DNA of 64,000 nt from Citrobacter sp. Marseille-Q6884. GTDB lineage: Bacteria > Pseudomonadota > Gammaproteobacteria > Enterobacterales > Enterobacteriaceae. The stretch is taken from assembly GCF_945906775.1 (NCBI RefSeq), contig NZ_CAMDRE010000001.1:2790001-2854000 (forward strand), in the 5' to 3' direction. A model generated the notes under the pieces. The model saw nothing but the letters and a program-made list of their open reading frames with translations, did no database searches and was not told where the DNA came from. A program made the position numbers and the translations under genes. Shown here in pieces: positions 61,951 to 64,000 of this stretch (position 1 is its first letter; each line of letters opens with the position of its first letter).

Positions 61951-64000
61951 ATGAACGTCACCATTCAACAGGAAGTTGTCAGACGGTTAATTAATGACTT
62001 CTCCTTTAAAGAACGTGAACAGTATTTACAGCAGGGCGTTTGCCCTGCATGTCACAAGAAAGAACTGTTTACCAGTATCGAAAAGCCCTGGATGTTGAAG
62101 TGTGGCCGCGAGAATAAATGCGGTAAAGAAATACTGGTCAAAGAGTTGTACCGGGACATTTTTGAGGACTGGTCAAAGCGTTATCAGCCCACACCCGAAA
62201 CACCAAATGCCACTGCAGAAGCCTATCTCCGCGAAGCCAGGGGACTGGATACTACGAAACTGGCTGGTTGCTATACCCAGGGTACTTTCCTCAAGAATGG
62301 TCTCGGCAGCGCCACGGTGAAATTTAAGCTGGCGAACGGCAGAGGCTGGGAGCGCATCATTGATCAACCAGACCGTTTTAACCAGAAAGCCAATTTTATT
62401 GGTAATTATGCTGGCTACTGGTGGGAATATCCCGGTCTGGATTTGTCCGGGCAGAAAGAGATTTGGATCACCGAGGGTATTTTTAATGCCATTGCGCTTA
62501 ATGAAGCGGGAAAGGCCGCAGTGGCCACCCTCAGCAGCGTTAATTATCCGAAGGCATTGCTCGATATGCTGACTGAAATCCTCGGCGATAAGCCCCGTCC
62601 ACGGCTGGTATGGGCATTTGATGATGATAAAGCCGGTCGCAGCCATATCATAAAATTTGCACGTCGCGCCCGGGATGCTGGCTGGGAAGTCTCTGCAGCG
62701 TTGCCTTCGGAAAATGGGTCATCCCTTGACTGGAATGACCTGCATCTGCGTGAACGGCTAGAACCACACAATATTACCCAGTATCGCCATTACGGACGTC
62801 TACTACTGGCAGAAAGCCCGGCAGCGAAGGCGCTGGAGATGTACAACCATAACAGCTGGCGCAGCTTTTATTTTACCTTTGGTTTTCGCACTTACTGGTT
62901 TGAACTGGACTTTGAAAAATACTCCAGGGCATACGACCGCATACAGGAGCTGGAGGGGATATTTGACGAGGAACTTGCCAAAGAAAAAGCCATTAAGGAA
63001 TCGGGAAGCCTTGAAGAAATCGCGAATTGCGTGATGCAACCGCTGTATTACCAGGTATCAAAACCCACCGATGAGGCGTGGTATTACCTGCGTGTTATGG
63101 CTCCCAATATGCCAACTGTAAAAAGCACGTTTACCGCCAGTCAGTTGACCAGTTCTGCAGAGTTTAAAAAGCGTCTGTTGCATATGGCCAAAGGTGCACT
63201 CTTTACCGGCACTACTAAGCAGTTGGATATCATTTTTCGTTCTCTGCAAAACATCAAAGAGGTGAATACCATGAACTGGCTCGGGTTCAATAAAGACCAT
63301 AATGCATGGATATTTAATGATGTGGCCATCAGTAAAGGACGTGTTTTCACGCTGAATGAGGAGGACTATTTTGATATTGAAAAGCTATCCATCAAAAGCC
63401 TGAGCCTGACCCCCTCATTAAACCTGAATGTGGATCTGCGTGATTTTGAAACGAACTGGGTTAATGACATCTGGACGGCGTTCGGAACCAAAGGCTATAT
63501 CGCGCTGGCGTTCTGGCTGGGGTCTTTTTTTGCTGAGCAGCTGCGCCAGCGTAATAAGTCCTATCCATTCCTTGAGATAGTGGGCGAGCCGGGAACCGGT
63601 AAATCCACGCTGATAGAATTTCTGTGGAAGCTCTGCGGCCGTGAGGATTACGAGGGTTTTGATCCATCGAAATCAACGGCTGCCGCGCGTGGCCGTAACT
63701 TCTCTCAGGTATCAAATCTGCCTGTTGTTCTGATTGAAGGTGATCGCCAGTCGGTTGAAGGGAAGTCCAAAAACCTCCGGGCGTTTGATTATGACGAGCT
63801 GAAATCCCTCTATAACGGACGCGCATCCCGCGCCCTCGGCATCAAGACCAACAATAACGAGACATACGAACCACCGTTCAAAGGTGCAATAGTCATCGCG
63901 CAGAACGCCGATGTTGATGGCTCAGAGGCGCTGTTATCCCGTCTGATTCATATTGCAACTGACCGTTCTGGCCAGACGCCTGAGACAACAGCTGCTGCTG
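61951..64000 (+). CDS. Prophage Toprim primase-helicase (3' end outside window)
   Basis: From the ATG at 61951 a single open frame continues to the window edge, 683 codons so far. Order of parts: a zinc ribbon (Cys31, Cys34, Cys51, Cys57) as in phage primases; a Toprim domain with ITEG (Glu175) and WAFDDDKAG (Asp224-Asp226); a middle section of about 300 residues that I cannot place; then a P-loop ATPase with GEPGTGKS (545-552) and an acidic VVLIEGDRQ stretch that may be Walker B. This is the layout of a primase fused to a helicase, so it should prime and unwind for phage DNA replication. Classical P2 uses the rolling-circle protein A instead. Confidence 0.88.
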   Translation, partial: MNVTIQQEVVRRLINDFSFKEREQYLQQGVCPACHKKELFTSIEKPWMLKCGRENKCGKEILVKELYRDIFEDWSKRYQPTPETPNATAEAYLREARGLDTTKLAGCYTQGTFLKNGLGSATVKFKLANGRGWERIIDQPDRFNQKANFIGNYAGYWWEYPGLDLSGQKEIWITEGIFNAIALNEAGKAAVATLSSVNYPKALLDMLTEILGDKPRPRLVWAFDDDKAGRSHIIKFARRARDAGWEVSAALPSENGSSLDWNDLHLRERLEPHNITQYRHYGRLLLAESPAAKALEMYNHNSWRSFYFTFGFRTYWFELDFEKYSRAYDRIQELEGIFDEELAKEKAIKESGSLEEIANCVMQPLYYQVSKPTDEAWYYLRVMAPNMPTVKSTFTASQLTSSAEFKKRLLHMAKGALFTGTTKQLDIIFRSLQNIKEVNTMNWLGFNKDHNAWIFNDVAISKGRVFTLNEEDYFDIEKLSIKSLSLTPSLNLNVDLRDFETNWVNDIWTAFGTKGYIALAFWLGSFFAEQLRQRNKSYPFLEIVGEPGTGKSTLIEFLWKLCGREDYEGFDPSKSTAAARGRNFSQVSNLPVVLIEGDRQSVEGKSKNLRAFDYDELKSLYNGRASRALGIKTNNNETYEPPFKGAIVIAQNADVDGSEALLSRLIHIATDRSGQTPETTAAA

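Overview
The window is chromosomal DNA of an enterobacterium close to Citrobacter, Salmonella and Escherichia. Most genes match the E. coli 19-20 minute region in content, length and order: bssR-yliI-gstB-dacC-deoR-ybjG-mdfA-ybjI-ybjJ-ybjK, rybB-ybjL-ybjM-grxA-ybjC-nfsA-rimK-ybjN-potFGHI-ybjO-rlmC, serW-infA-aat-cydC-cydD-trxB-lrp-ftsK-lolA-rarA-serS-dmsABC-ycaD-ycaM-pflA. Species cannot be fixed from sequence alone. The long PflA N-terminus and the extra genes favour a Citrobacter/Salmonella-type genome over E. coli K-12.

Layout. (1) 1-11400 is backbone: a LysR regulator, biofilm regulator, periplasmic sugar dehydrogenase, glutathione transferase, PBP6, DeoR, undecaprenyl-PP phosphatase with a PmrA-type box, the MdfA exporter, a HAD phosphatase, the ybjJ/ybjK pair with a perfect palindrome between them, and an SDR-like protein without its catalytic Tyr/Lys. 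(2) 11501-16533 is a small integrated element in the 3' end of the sRNA gene rybB, bounded by 19-bp direct repeats. It holds a decayed P2-type integrase and a toxin/immunity pair. The toxin gene is cut by an IS3-family element, which is itself cut by a complete 1221-bp IS30. (3) 16528-28415 is backbone: RybB, the YbjL transporter, redox genes (grxA, nfsA), RimK, the putrescine importer PotFGHI and RlmC. (4) 28490-33140 is AT-rich and carries a PdeF-like EAL protein and a Cache-GGDEF diguanylate cyclase. In E. coli, rlmC and serW are separated instead by the large artJ...clpA block. (5) 33200-33563 is tRNA-Ser(GGA) with a duplicated 3' end and terminator; the encoded CCA has become TCA. (6) 33700-58900 is backbone: a YcaC-like hydrolase/pirin/LysR cassette, infA, aat, cydCD, trxB, lrp, ftsK, lolA, rarA, serS, anaerobic DMSO reductase dmsABC with an FNR-like site, two transporters and pflA. 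(7) From 58918 to the window edge is the left end of a P2-related prophage inserted upstream of pflA: integrase, C-type repressor, Cox-like regulator, three small early genes, and a Toprim primase-helicase that runs off the window.

Functional themes are envelope and cell-wall upkeep (dacC, ybjG, lolA, cydDC, ftsK), the RybB sigma-E response, redox defence (grxA, trxB, nfsA), polyamine uptake, anaerobic metabolism (dmsABC, pflA) and cyclic-di-GMP signalling. The most unusual points are the rybB-associated toxin/immunity element, the serW rearrangement with its missing neighbouring block, and the prophage that pairs P2-like control genes with a non-P2 replication protein.
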